Shown here one piece after another: positions 44,771 to 53,247 of a stretch of 64,000 bases of DNA. This DNA comes from Mesobacterium_A sp034670065 (GTDB taxonomy: Bacteria; Pseudomonadota; Alphaproteobacteria; Rhodobacterales; Rhodobacteraceae), in NCBI GenBank assembly GCA_034670065.1, contig JAXMOG010000003.1:124001-188000 (forward strand), written 5' to 3'. The position numbers and the translations under genes were made by a program. The notes below the pieces were generated by a model. The model did not search any database. It worked only from the letters and a program-made list of their open reading frames with translations, and was not told the DNA's origin. The stretch's first letter is position 1; each line of letters begins with the position of its first letter.

Positions 44771-46594
44771 ATGACCCATCACGCCCCGACCCCCGTATTT
44801 GACGCCAATGCATCCGCCGGGGGCGGCGAACTGGGCAATCTGCCGGAATGGGATCTGACAGACCTGTATGCCGCGACTGACGCACCAGAAGTCACCCGTG
44901 ATCTGGAATGGCTGGAAAAGGCCTGCGCCGAATATGCCGCCGACTATGAAGGCAAGCTCAGCTCATTGGATGCCAAGGGACTGTTGGAAGCGATCCAGCG
45001 GCACGAGAAGATCGAAGGGATCGGCGGACGCCTGATGTCTTTTGCCGGTCTGCGCTACTACCAGCTGACTGTTGATCCGGAACGCGCCAAGTTCCTGTCT
45101 GACATCCAAGAAAAGATCACCACCTTCACCACGCCTTTGGTTTTTTTCACGCTGGAACTGAACCGCCTGGATGATGATTTTCTGGATGGTCTGTTTGCGT
45201 CCGACCCGGAATTGGCCCGCTACAAGCCAGCGTTTGACCGTATCCGCGCAATGAAACCCTACCAACTGTCCGACGAGATGGAAAAGTTCCTGCACGATTT
45301 GGGCGTTGTGGGCGATGCATGGGAACGTCTGTTTGACGAAACCATCGCCGGGCTGACATTTACGTTGGATGACGAAGAGCTGAACATCGAAGGCATTCTG
45401 AACCTTCTGACAGAACAAGACCGCGCCACGCGCGAGGCTGCATCGCGCGAATTGGCCCGTGTGTTCGGCGAAAACATCAAAATTTTCGCCCGCGTCCACA
45501 ACACCCAGGCCAAGGAAAAAGAGGTTATGGACCGGTGGCGCAATATGCCAACGGCGCAAACCGGTCGTCATTTGTCCAATGACGTGGAACCCGAAGTGGT
45601 TGAGGCGCTGCGCAATGCGGTTGTTGCGGCTTATCCCAAGCTGAGCCATCGGTACTATGAGCTGAAGCGCAAATGGCTGGGTTTGGACCGCATGCAAGTT
45701 TGGGACCGCAACGCGCCTTTGCCCATGGAAACCGACCGCATCGTTGACTGGGACGAAGCCCAGAAAGTGGTGATGGAAGCATATGCCGATTTCGACCCAC
45801 GCATGTCTGAGATTGCAGAGCCGTTTTTCACCAAAGGCTGGATCGACGCAGGCGTTAAGCCGGGCAAGGCACCCGGCGCTTTTGCGCATCCAACCGTCAC
45901 CGATGTGCACCCCTATGTCATGCTGAACTACATGGGTAAGCCACGTGATGTCATGACCTTGGCGCATGAGCTGGGCCATGGTGTGCATCAGGTATTGGCC
46001 GCAGATCAGGGCGAAATGCTGGCTTCAACCCCGCTGACATTGGCCGAAACCGCCAGCGTGTTTGGCGAGATGCTGACGTTCCGCAAGATGCTGGACGGTG
46101 CCAAAGATCAGGCAGAACGCAAAGTGATGTTGGCCGGCAAGGTCGAAGACATGATCAACACGGTTGTGCGCCAGATCGCATTTTATGATTTTGAGTGCAA
46201 ATTACACGAAGCGCGTCGCAGCGGAGAGCTGACCCCGGATGACATCAACGCGTTGTGGATGAGTGTTCAGGCCGAAAGCCTGGGGCCGGCGTTTGACTTC
46301 ATGGACGGGTACGAAACCTTCTGGGCCTATATCCCGCATTTCGTGCACTCGCCCTTCTACGTCTATGCCTATGCCTTTGGCGACGGGTTGGTGAACGCGC
46401 TTTATGCGGTCTATCAGGAAAACCCTGATGGCTTCCAAGAGAAGTATTTCGACATGTTGAAAGCCGGCGGGTCCAAGCACCACAAGGCACTTCTGGCCCC
46501 CTTTGGGCTGGACGCGACGGACCCCACCTTCTGGGACAAGGGTCTTTCGATGATTTCCGGCTTCATCGACGAACTGGAAGCGATGGAGGATTAA
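44771..46594 (+). CDS. pepF: M3-family oligoendopeptidase F
   Basis: This 607-aa metallopeptidase has the zinc motif LAHELGHGVHQ at about residues 397-407 (HELGH) and the typical GFHDKFLPPGFA-independent tail LGLDATDPTFWDKG. ATG 44771 is chosen because the Shine-Dalgarno element GGAGAG is next to it; upstream sequence adds no similarity. It probably degrades oligopeptides in the cytoplasm. It is not a DNA-repair gene and ends the cluster after the ligase. Confidence 0.92.
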   Translation: MTHHAPTPVFDANASAGGGELGNLPEWDLTDLYAATDAPEVTRDLEWLEKACAEYAADYEGKLSSLDAKGLLEAIQRHEKIEGIGGRLMSFAGLRYYQLTVDPERAKFLSDIQEKITTFTTPLVFFTLELNRLDDDFLDGLFASDPELARYKPAFDRIRAMKPYQLSDEMEKFLHDLGVVGDAWERLFDETIAGLTFTLDDEELNIEGILNLLTEQDRATREAASRELARVFGENIKIFARVHNTQAKEKEVMDRWRNMPTAQTGRHLSNDVEPEVVEALRNAVVAAYPKLSHRYYELKRKWLGLDRMQVWDRNAPLPMETDRIVDWDEAQKVVMEAYADFDPRMSEIAEPFFTKGWIDAGVKPGKAPGAFAHPTVTDVHPYVMLNYMGKPRDVMTLAHELGHGVHQVLAADQGEMLASTPLTLAETASVFGEMLTFRKMLDGAKDQAERKVMLAGKVEDMINTVVRQIAFYDFECKLHEARRSGELTPDDINALWMSVQAESLGPAFDFMDGYETFWAYIPHFVHSPFYVYAYAFGDGLVNALYAVYQENPDGFQEKYFDMLKAGGSKHHKALLAPFGLDATDPTFWDKGLSMISGFIDELEAMED

Positions 46595-46604
46595 TCCTCC
46601 ATCG
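46581..46604. repeat. 24-bp perfect palindrome across pepF end
   Basis: CGATGGAGGATT joined to AATCCTCCATCG is symmetrical without a spacer and includes the pepF stop codon. It lies in the 18-bp-wide space between two convergent genes and could help end transcription from either side. Confidence 0.5.
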
Positions 46605-46612
46605 TCTTGCGA

Positions 46613-47335
46613 TCAGGCGCGCAGGGTTTGCAGGGCTTCTTGCAGATCCAGCGCGCCGTCATACAGCGCCCGACCAGAGATTGCGCCGTTCAACCCAGCG
46701 CCGCAATCGCGCAAGGCGACCAAGTCTTCCAGCGATGACACACCGCCAGAAGCAATCACCGGGATCGACACAGCACGTGCCAATGCGGCGGTGGCCTCGA
46801 CATTCGGGCCCTGCATCGCGCCGTCGCGCATAATGTCGGTATAGATAATCGCTGCCACACCTGCGTCTTCAAAAGATTTTGCAAGGTCCGTTGCATCTAC
46901 ATCCGTCACCTCGGCCCAGCCTTTGGTCGCCACGCGACCGCCCTTGGCATCAATCCCTACGGCAACTTGACCAGGGAAGGCCTTCGCAGCTTCGCGCACC
47001 AGATCCGGGTCTTCCACGGCAACCGTCCCCAGAATGACACGCGCCAGCCCCTTGGACAGCCAAGCCTCGATCGTGGCCATATCACGAATACCACCACCCA
47101 GCTGCGCAGGCACTTTGACATCCGCCAAAATCGCCTCCACCGCCGCGGCATTCACCGGCTCACCCGCGAAAGCGCCGTTCAGATCGACAAGGTGCAACCA
47201 TTCACACCCTGCTTCCGCAAATGCACGCGCCTGTGCGGCCGGATCATCGTTGAAAACGGTGGCCTTATCCATCTCGCCGCGCAGCAAGCGCACGGCCTGT
47301 CCGTCTTTCAGGTCAATGGCGGGATAAAGGATCAT
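46613..47335 (-). CDS. hisA: Phosphoribosylformimino-AICAR isomerase HisA
   Basis: This 240-aa TIM-barrel isomerase of histidine synthesis has PAIDLKDGQAVRL (with the catalytic Asp at residue 8), LGGGIRD near 80, and VGIDAKGGRVATKGW in the second half. The start at 47335 follows a GGAG element; longer N-terminal extension is not family-like. It is the terminal gene of the minus-strand his cluster in this window, and hisF/hisE are not adjacent. Confidence 0.94.
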   Translation of the reverse strand: MILYPAIDLKDGQAVRLLRGEMDKATVFNDDPAAQARAFAEAGCEWLHLVDLNGAFAGEPVNAAAVEAILADVKVPAQLGGGIRDMATIEAWLSKGLARVILGTVAVEDPDLVREAAKAFPGQVAVGIDAKGGRVATKGWAEVTDVDATDLAKSFEDAGVAAIIYTDIMRDGAMQGPNVEATAALARAVSIPVIASGGVSSLEDLVALRDCGAGLNGAISGRALYDGALDLQEALQTLRA

Positions 47336-47443
47336 GGCGGTGTCTCCGGGCAGATAGTTTTGCGGCCAAGTGCCATGACACGGCGTCGGATGCAACGCGT
47401 CCGTTGCCAGTTCATCCGGCAAGGACACCGCAGCGCGATGCGT

Positions 47444-48082
47444 TTATGGCGCCCAGCTTAGGAAATTGGCGATCATTCGCAGACCAGCCTCACTGGATTT
47501 CTCTGGGTGAAACTGAAACCCAATCATGTTGTCGCGCGCGACAATTGCTGTGACATCACCACCGTAATTCACATGGGCCACGCGCTGATCCAAATTGGAC
47601 ATGCGCATCTGGTAGGAATGGACAAAATACGCGTGATCACCGGTCGACACGCCAGCCAAAACCGGATGCGGGCTGTCGATCACCAGATCGTTCCACCCCA
47701 TATGCGGTACTTTCAACGCTTTGTCCGCCGGGCGAATGCGTTCAACCTCGCCGTCAATCCAGCCGATACCCGGCATCTCTTCGTATTCATGGCCGACCCG
47801 CGCCATCAACTGCATGCCAACGCAAATCCCCAAGAACGGACGGCCCTTTTGTTCGACCGCCTCGATCAGGGCATCGTAAATGCCGCCTGCCCCTCGCAGC
47901 GCACGCGCGCATGCCGGAAACGCGCCATCACCCGGCAGCACCAGCCGATCCGCCTGCGCCACCACATCGGCATCAGATGTCACCACAACGCGGCCACCGT
48001 CTGTTTGCGCGGCCATTTTCTGAAACGCTTTTTCGGCGGAATGCAGGTTCCCGGATTCGTAGTCGATGATCACTGTCAGCAT
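47444..48082 (-). CDS. hisH: Imidazole glycerol phosphate synthase subunit HisH
   Basis: This 212-aa class I glutamine amidotransferase has the nucleophile cysteine in GICVGMQLM (near residue 88) and a C-terminal FHPEKSS with the catalytic His and Glu. It supplies ammonia to HisF for IGP formation. It is followed by hisA after 108 bp on the same strand. Confidence 0.94.
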   Translation of the reverse strand: MLTVIIDYESGNLHSAEKAFQKMAAQTDGGRVVVTSDADVVAQADRLVLPGDGAFPACARALRGAGGIYDALIEAVEQKGRPFLGICVGMQLMARVGHEYEEMPGIGWIDGEVERIRPADKALKVPHMGWNDLVIDSPHPVLAGVSTGDHAYFVHSYQMRMSNLDQRVAHVNYGGDVTAIVARDNMIGFQFHPEKSSEAGLRMIANFLSWAP

Positions 48083-48133
48083 AAGAAGGCCCCTGGTCGT
48101 TCCCCTGCGAGTTGGCGCGATTTGCGCCGGGCG

Positions 48134-48727
48134 TCAAGGGGCCGGATCAGTACCAATCTGGCTCAACAGCGCCAAAACACCATCATCCGGCGGTGAAGAC
48201 TGCCCAAACCGGCCTGCAAGAACCAACATTGCAAACCCATGCACCAAGGACCAAACCTGCGTTTCCAGCACGGTTGCATCCGTTCCAGCCGGAACCAGCG
48301 GGGCAACTGTATCGCGCAGAACCTGATAGGATTTCGATGATTGGGTATCCTGATCCTGACGAAGAACAGAATTTTTGCGGAAACTGAACATCAGATCGTA
48401 TAGCGCGGGCTCAGACCGCGCAAAGGCAAGATAGCCCCGACAGATACCAAACAATCGTCCACGCGGCGTTTGGCATCCCTGATCGGCATGCGAAATCATG
48501 CTGATGCGAAAGCGCTCAAACCCCTCGTCGGCGATGGCGATTCGCAATCCTTCGACCCCGTCAAAATGATGCGCAGGGGCCGCATGGGACACACCGGCCT
48601 TGGCCGCGCATTTGCGCAGTGTCAGGCTTTCCAGCCCATCCTCACGCAGAATCGCGATCCCTGCGTCGATCAACGCCGCCCGCAAGTTACCATGGTGATG
48701 CGGTTTTTTCTGATCATTCCCAGTCAT
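48134..48727 (-). CDS. TetR-family transcriptional regulator
   Basis: This 197-aa repressor has an N-terminal HTH (about residues 12-57, with LRKCAAKAGVSHAAPAHHFDGVEGLR). It is divergent from a DUF2306 membrane protein. The ATG at 48727 fits a predicted leaderless transcript with a -10 box 7 nt upstream. Three TTGAC-N3-GTCAA palindromes lie in the spacer and may be its operators. The inducing ligand is unknown. Confidence 0.9.
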   Translation of the reverse strand: MTGNDQKKPHHHGNLRAALIDAGIAILREDGLESLTLRKCAAKAGVSHAAPAHHFDGVEGLRIAIADEGFERFRISMISHADQGCQTPRGRLFGICRGYLAFARSEPALYDLMFSFRKNSVLRQDQDTQSSKSYQVLRDTVAPLVPAGTDATVLETQVWSLVHGFAMLVLAGRFGQSSPPDDGVLALLSQIGTDPAP

Positions 48728-48734
48728 GACAATG

Positions 48735-48811
48735 TGTTTAGAACGCCAAATTGACACCGTCAAGATACTGCTTGACAGCGTCAAGTTTTCCGGTGATTTT
48801 GACGCCGTCAA
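48735..48811. promoter_or_regulatory. TetR/DUF2306 intergenic control region with three operators
   Basis: Three palindromes of form TTGAC-N3-GTCAA occur at 48751-48763, 48772-48784 and 48799-48811. On the minus strand TTGACG (48758-48763), a 17-bp spacer and TAAACA (48735-48740) form a good promoter for the TetR gene, whose ATG lies 7 nt downstream. On the plus strand TTGACA at 48772-48777 with a 17-bp spacer to GATTTT is a weaker candidate for the DUF2306 gene. Confidence 0.75.
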
Positions 48812-48839
48812 CTTCATTGCCTACAAACTGGAATTCCCC

Positions 48840-49457
48840 ATGCCAACGCTGATGAAAACTCGCACCGCGCTTTTCTGGTTCCTTTGCCTTTCCGTTGCCT
48901 TGGTGTCTTGGCGCTTTATTCCGTTGGGTGTCGCTGCTTCGATGGATTTCATGCTCTACCACATGCAGGATCGTCCCATCGCCCTGTTCGCCCATATCGG
49001 GCTGGCACCGGTGGCGCTGTTTGTCATGCCCTTCCAATTTAGCACGCGCCTACGCGCCAAGCGCCCTGGACTGCATCGCTGGATGGGGCGTATCTATGGC
49101 ATTTCGATCGTCCTAGCCGCCGTTGCCGGGCTGTCACTTGCCATGACGACCGAGGCCGGATCGATTGCGGCGGTTGGATTTGGCCTGTTGGCAATTGTGT
49201 GGCTGGCGACAACAGTTTGGGCCGTTTGGCTGGCGATGACCAAGCGAATCGCACTGCACAAACGTTGGATGATCCGATCTGGCGCGTTGACCTTTGCGGC
49301 CGTCACCCTGCGCCTGTACCTGCCAATTCTGGCGATGACCTTTGGTTTTGAAACAGGGTATTCGATAGTTGCGTGGCTGTGCTGGGTGCCCAATCTGCTG
49401 ATCGCCGAACTGTGGCTGCTGCCGCGCTATGCGCCGCTGCGCACAAAGGCGGCTTGA
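48840..49457 (+). CDS. DUF2306 membrane protein
   Basis: This 205-aa polytopic protein has about five or six hydrophobic helices. HRWMGRIYG near residue 80 and HKRWMIRSGALTF near 140 are typical DUF2306 motifs. The ATG at 48840 was chosen, with 48852 as an alternative. It probably is repressed by the divergent TetR protein. Function unknown. The pair splits an otherwise conserved his gene order. Confidence 0.82.
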   Translation: MPTLMKTRTALFWFLCLSVALVSWRFIPLGVAASMDFMLYHMQDRPIALFAHIGLAPVALFVMPFQFSTRLRAKRPGLHRWMGRIYGISIVLAAVAGLSLAMTTEAGSIAAVGFGLLAIVWLATTVWAVWLAMTKRIALHKRWMIRSGALTFAAVTLRLYLPILAMTFGFETGYSIVAWLCWVPNLLIAELWLLPRYAPLRTKAA

Positions 49458-49569
49458 TCGGTCGCCATTCCCGAGAAAATGGAAAACGGTGCAAACAGGC
49501 CACTGCGCCAAGCAAAACCCACCCACCCTTTCGGGCAGGTGCGTTGGTCTTTCCCGGTCAAAGCCTAGC

Positions 49570-50157
49570 TTATAGCGCGCCCTTGGTAGACGGAATGGCA
49601 TCCGCTTTGCGTGGATCCACTTCCAGCGCATCGCGCAACGCACGCGCCACGGCTTTAAACGCCGCCTCTGTAATGTGGTGACTGTTGATCCCGTGTAGCG
49701 CATCGACGTGCAGCGTGATTCCGCCATGCGTCGACAAGGCCTGAAAAAACTCACGCACCAATTCACTGTCAAACGTGCCAATCTTGGGCGATGGCAAGTC
49801 GACGTTCCAAACCAGAAACGGACGCGCAGAAAGATCCAGCGCGGCACGCACCAACGCATCATCCATCGGCAACAGACATGCGCCATAACGCCGGATGCCG
49901 CGCTTGTCGCCCATTGCCTGCACCAGCGCTTGTCCCAGCGCGATCCCGGTATCTTCAACCGTGTGGTGGTCATCAATATGATAGTCACCTTTTGCACGGA
50001 TGGTCATGTCGATCAGCGAGTGGCGCGCTAACTGATCCAGCATATGGTCAAAAAAACCTACGCCGGTTTGGTTGTCGAATTGCCCGGTGCCATCCAGGTT
50101 CACCGTTACGGTGATCTCGGTTTCGGCGGTGCTGCGGGAGATCGTGGTCTGTCGCAT
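49570..50157 (-). CDS. hisB: Imidazoleglycerol-phosphate dehydratase HisB
   Basis: This 195-aa dehydratase has GVGFFDHMLDQLARH near residues 33-47 and DDHHTVEDTGIALGQAL at about 63-79, both with manganese-binding histidines. It is the monofunctional type. The ATG at 50157 was chosen because upstream sequence is not conserved. It is upstream of the TetR/DUF2306 pair and hisH on the same strand. Confidence 0.94.
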   Translation of the reverse strand: MRQTTISRSTAETEITVTVNLDGTGQFDNQTGVGFFDHMLDQLARHSLIDMTIRAKGDYHIDDHHTVEDTGIALGQALVQAMGDKRGIRRYGACLLPMDDALVRAALDLSARPFLVWNVDLPSPKIGTFDSELVREFFQALSTHGGITLHVDALHGINSHHITEAAFKAVARALRDALEVDPRKADAIPSTKGAL

Positions 50158-50309
50158 ATCGTCTGCCTGTTTTGCTGTCTTGCGCCTTATAGGCACAGAA
50201 ATGGGCAGGGCCAAGGCAGGCGAAGGCGCATTTTGGCAAGCCGGGTAAGACCGTTACACTGTCGCTGAATCGCGTCATCCCGTTTTTCGGGCCCGAAGAG
50301 AGAGCTGCC

Positions 50310-51554
50310 GTGTACCGCAAGACACCGTTTACCCCGCCAACCCTTTGCCAGTATTTGGCTGGCCTGTTACTGGCGATTGTCCTTGTGATTGAGCCAAGTG
50401 GCCAAACAGCCCAGGCGCAAAGCATTCCCCAACATTCCACCACCGTCGGCGAATTGCGGGTGACAGTGACCGGGGATCAGGCTGCGCTTGCGCCGCACGG
50501 GGAAGGCTATCGTGCCACTGTTAACGGGCTAAGCGCCGACATCCTGCCCGGACAGTTGCAACAAGGCGCTGTGACCTTTGATACAATCGGCGCACGTGAG
50601 ATCACGATTGAAGGGTTGCACGGCGCATTTCGCATTCTGGCCGACGGTCGCCTTTTGCTGGAACTCTCAGCGTTTGAGGTTTTGGAGCGGCGCAGCGAAA
50701 CGGGCGATATGCTGGCCCTGGGCCAAATGGCCGACCGGCTTTTTGCAGGAAACGGGATTGCGGCCAATCCGGCCCGCGCAACACGCCTGTTGCGCCAAGC
50801 GGCGGAGGCTGGACAAACCGCGGCGCAATCTTCGCTGGCGCATCGCCTGTATGCAGGTGACGGGATGGAAAAAGATCACGCGCAGGCCCGCATTTGGGCC
50901 GAACGCGCTGCCAGCCCCGATCAAGGGGGCGGCCATCCCGGCGCGGCTGGGTTGTTGGGCTATATGCTGCTGCGGGGTTTGGGCGGCCCGGCGGATACAA
51001 CGCGCGGCCTTACCATGCTGCAAACCGCCATTGATGCACAGGACACCAATGCCATGCTTCGGTTGGGCTATGCATTTGCCACCGGGGAAGGTGTTGAGCA
51101 GGACCTGAACGAAGCTGTGCGCTATACACTTATGGCGGCGGAGGCAGGCGATGCCGCAGGGCAACGAAACCTGGTAATTCTGGGGATCGACAGCGGTTTC
51201 ACAGCCCTGTCGCGGACAAAGGTGCAGGAACATCTGGACATATTGATCGCCGCCAACCATCCCGATGCCCCTGCCTTGCGCGCCATGTTCGATGCCTCAG
51301 AACCAGCACCGGTAGTTTCACAATCTGACACCCCCGCAGAAGCAACACCCGACATTCCCAAACCGCCGCCCCTGCCCCAACGGGACACCCCGCGCTATTG
51401 GTACGCCGAGGACGACACACCCAGCGGGCCAATAACACGCGGCGAATTCCTTCGCCTGCGCGATAGCGGCGTCATCGCGCCAGACACGTTGGTATGGGAA
51501 GAAGGTCTGGCGGATTGGGTGGCGGCCGAAGAGTTGGCGGTGTTCACCGAATAG
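50310..51554 (+). CDS. Sel1-repeat and GYF_2-domain protein
   Basis: This 414-aa exported protein starts at a GTG and has a signal peptide (ending about residue 36 at TAQAQ). Then come four or so Sel1-like repeats, such as RLLRQAAEAGQTAAQSSLAHRLYAGDG and AMLRLGYAFATGEGVEQDL. After a Pro-rich linker the C-terminus carries a GYF_2 domain: YWYAEDDTPSGPITRGEFLR with the WVAAEEL end. It may be a periplasmic scaffold for protein or peptide recognition; role unknown. Confidence 0.75.
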   Translation: MYRKTPFTPPTLCQYLAGLLLAIVLVIEPSGQTAQAQSIPQHSTTVGELRVTVTGDQAALAPHGEGYRATVNGLSADILPGQLQQGAVTFDTIGAREITIEGLHGAFRILADGRLLLELSAFEVLERRSETGDMLALGQMADRLFAGNGIAANPARATRLLRQAAEAGQTAAQSSLAHRLYAGDGMEKDHAQARIWAERAASPDQGGGHPGAAGLLGYMLLRGLGGPADTTRGLTMLQTAIDAQDTNAMLRLGYAFATGEGVEQDLNEAVRYTLMAAEAGDAAGQRNLVILGIDSGFTALSRTKVQEHLDILIAANHPDAPALRAMFDASEPAPVVSQSDTPAEATPDIPKPPPLPQRDTPRYWYAEDDTPSGPITRGEFLRLRDSGVIAPDTLVWEEGLADWVAAEELAVFTE

Positions 51555-51557
51555 GCC

Positions 51558-52172
51558 TCAAACCGGCGGAAATGGCCGCGCACGAAACGCGGGAAAATCA
51601 GCATAACGTTCGCGCCGTTCATTCAAAGGCATGGATGGCTCTTCACCCGAGCGCAACAGCGCCCCGCGCGGCGCGATGTAACTGTCGATCCGCTGCAATG
51701 GCGTTGGACGCCACACGATGTTGAACGCACATAGCTTTGGGAAGAACCCCAGCTCTGAATATTCCAGATGATCATGCAACCACCAAGCAAGATCGCGCCA
51801 ATCACGCCCCCGATCGTATTGATCGGCAAACCACGGAATCACAATCGACGCCCCCGCCACGGCACGCTCCGGTAAATCCCAGATATGGCATTCCAGCGGG
51901 CTGTCGTTTCTGGCGCAATTCAGCCCATGGTCATTGCCGAACCCGTTCAGCGCGACAGAGCGATAGCCTGAGCGCACAAAGATGCGCCCGAACGTTTCTT
52001 CTAGCGGGTCCAATAACTTTGTACACAGTTGGCGCCCCCGTTCGATGGCCAAATCCGGTTTGTCGGGAATGTTCGACAATCCGTACAGGTTGCCGATTTC
52101 TGTGCCCAAGAACTCGCGCATCCAGAAGTGCCGCGACAGACGTACGCGGCCCAGCGCTTCTAGTCCTCGCAT
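51558..52172 (-). CDS. M15-like domain protein (catalytic motif uncertain)
   Basis: This 204-aa protein has the segment KLLDPLEETFGRIFVRSGYRSVALN near residues 52-76 that resembles the start of D-Ala-D-Ala carboxypeptidase (M15) domains. The typical His-x3-Gly-x-Ala-x-Asp zinc motif is not clear; HIWDL near residue 97 is the nearest match. The ATG at 52172 lies 22 bp after the glyoxalase-fold stop. It may have lost the peptidase activity. Confidence 0.5.
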   Translation of the reverse strand: MRGLEALGRVRLSRHFWMREFLGTEIGNLYGLSNIPDKPDLAIERGRQLCTKLLDPLEETFGRIFVRSGYRSVALNGFGNDHGLNCARNDSPLECHIWDLPERAVAGASIVIPWFADQYDRGRDWRDLAWWLHDHLEYSELGFFPKLCAFNIVWRPTPLQRIDSYIAPRGALLRSGEEPSMPLNERRERYADFPAFRARPFPPV

Positions 52173-52194
52173 GCTGGTTGGGCGGCGCACCTGA

Positions 52195-52623
52195 TCAGTA
52201 TCCGGCCCAGCGAAAGGCGTTGTCGCCCTCTCGCAGCGGCGAGAACGGATTATGGGCAATTTCCCATATATGCCCATCCGGGTCCGCGAAATACCCGTGA
52301 TACCCGCCCCAAAACGCCTGAACCGGCGCTTTCAGGATGCGTGCCCCTGCCGCCTCGGCCCGCGCCATCAGGGCGTCAACATCTTCGGGACCAGGAAGGT
52401 TATGCCCCAGCGAGGCAGCACCCCGCCCCATTGCCTCAACCGGCACCCCGATATCATCGGCCAACGCTTGAATCGGGAAAAGGCCCAGCGTCTGCCCCAG
52501 CAGATCAAACGCAACCACGCCATCTGGGCTGTCTTCCTGCGTCCAACCCAAGGCATTGTAAAACGCCGTAGATGCCGCGATATCCTGAACCCCAAGTGTG
52601 ATCAAACTGATCCGTTTTTCCAT
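52195..52623 (-). CDS. Glyoxalase/VOC-fold protein
   Basis: This 142-aa VOC-superfamily protein has LITLGVQDIAASTAFYNALGW at about residues 6-26 and FADPDGHIWEIAHNP near 116-130, the classic second beta-alpha-beta-beta-beta unit. The metal ligand set is incomplete, so it could be a bleomycin-type binding protein or an enzyme of unknown substrate. Confidence 0.88.
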   Translation of the reverse strand: MEKRISLITLGVQDIAASTAFYNALGWTQEDSPDGVVAFDLLGQTLGLFPIQALADDIGVPVEAMGRGAASLGHNLPGPEDVDALMARAEAAGARILKAPVQAFWGGYHGYFADPDGHIWEIAHNPFSPLREGDNAFRWAGY

Positions 52624-52671
52624 ACTTCACCTTTAAATGTAGTGTTCCGAATACCTTGACGGCACGCGCCG

Positions 52672-53247
52672 CTATGACGATCCGATGCGTGTCCACCCGG
52701 ACTGCCAGCGCCAATCCGGCAGCGAAATGATCATCTGATTGCCCCCACCATCACCGGTTTGATCATGACTTCGGTCAATCGGCTTGCTCAGCAGCCAAGC
52801 ACGCAGCAATGCCCCAACCGCCCCATGCGAAACGATCAGAATATCGCCCTCTGCCGGGGCCGCGCGCACCACGGACTGTACCGCAAACACGATCCGGGTC
52901 TGTGCCTGTGTCGCCGCTTCCCAACCTGAAACCTGCACGTCCGGGCGGGCAAAAAACGCATCGGCCTGCGCCTCAAACGCGGCTTTGGGCATATAGCCCG
53001 TGGACGACCGGTCAATTTCCCCCAGAGTGGGTTCTTCGCCCGGAACCACCCCCAGAACCGCGCCATAAATCGCCGCAGCATCCAGCGCTTTGCGTTCACA
53101 CGAACTGATGATCGTTCCCACATCGCCAAGCTGGCTTGCGTGCAACTGATGCCGCATGCGGCCGGTTTCAGACAATGGCCAATCGGTAACGGGCACATCA
53201 GGGTCAATCACCACGTCTGCATGGGTGACAAATATCAGTTGCCTCAT
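52672..53247 (-). CDS. Histidine-phosphatase-family protein lacking the RHG arginine
   Basis: This 191-aa protein has the fold of histidine phosphatases. The N-terminal motif is VTHADVVIDPDVP, with T in place of the usual RHG arginine. IVSHGAVGALL at about residues 147-157 is a good second histidine. SSCERKALDAA supplies a conserved Arg. The first catalytic His remains, but substrate binding may differ. It overlaps the next gene by 4 bp. Confidence 0.75.
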   Translation of the reverse strand: MRQLIFVTHADVVIDPDVPVTDWPLSETGRMRHQLHASQLGDVGTIISSCERKALDAAAIYGAVLGVVPGEEPTLGEIDRSSTGYMPKAAFEAQADAFFARPDVQVSGWEAATQAQTRIVFAVQSVVRAAPAEGDILIVSHGAVGALLRAWLLSKPIDRSHDQTGDGGGNQMIISLPDWRWQSGWTRIGSS

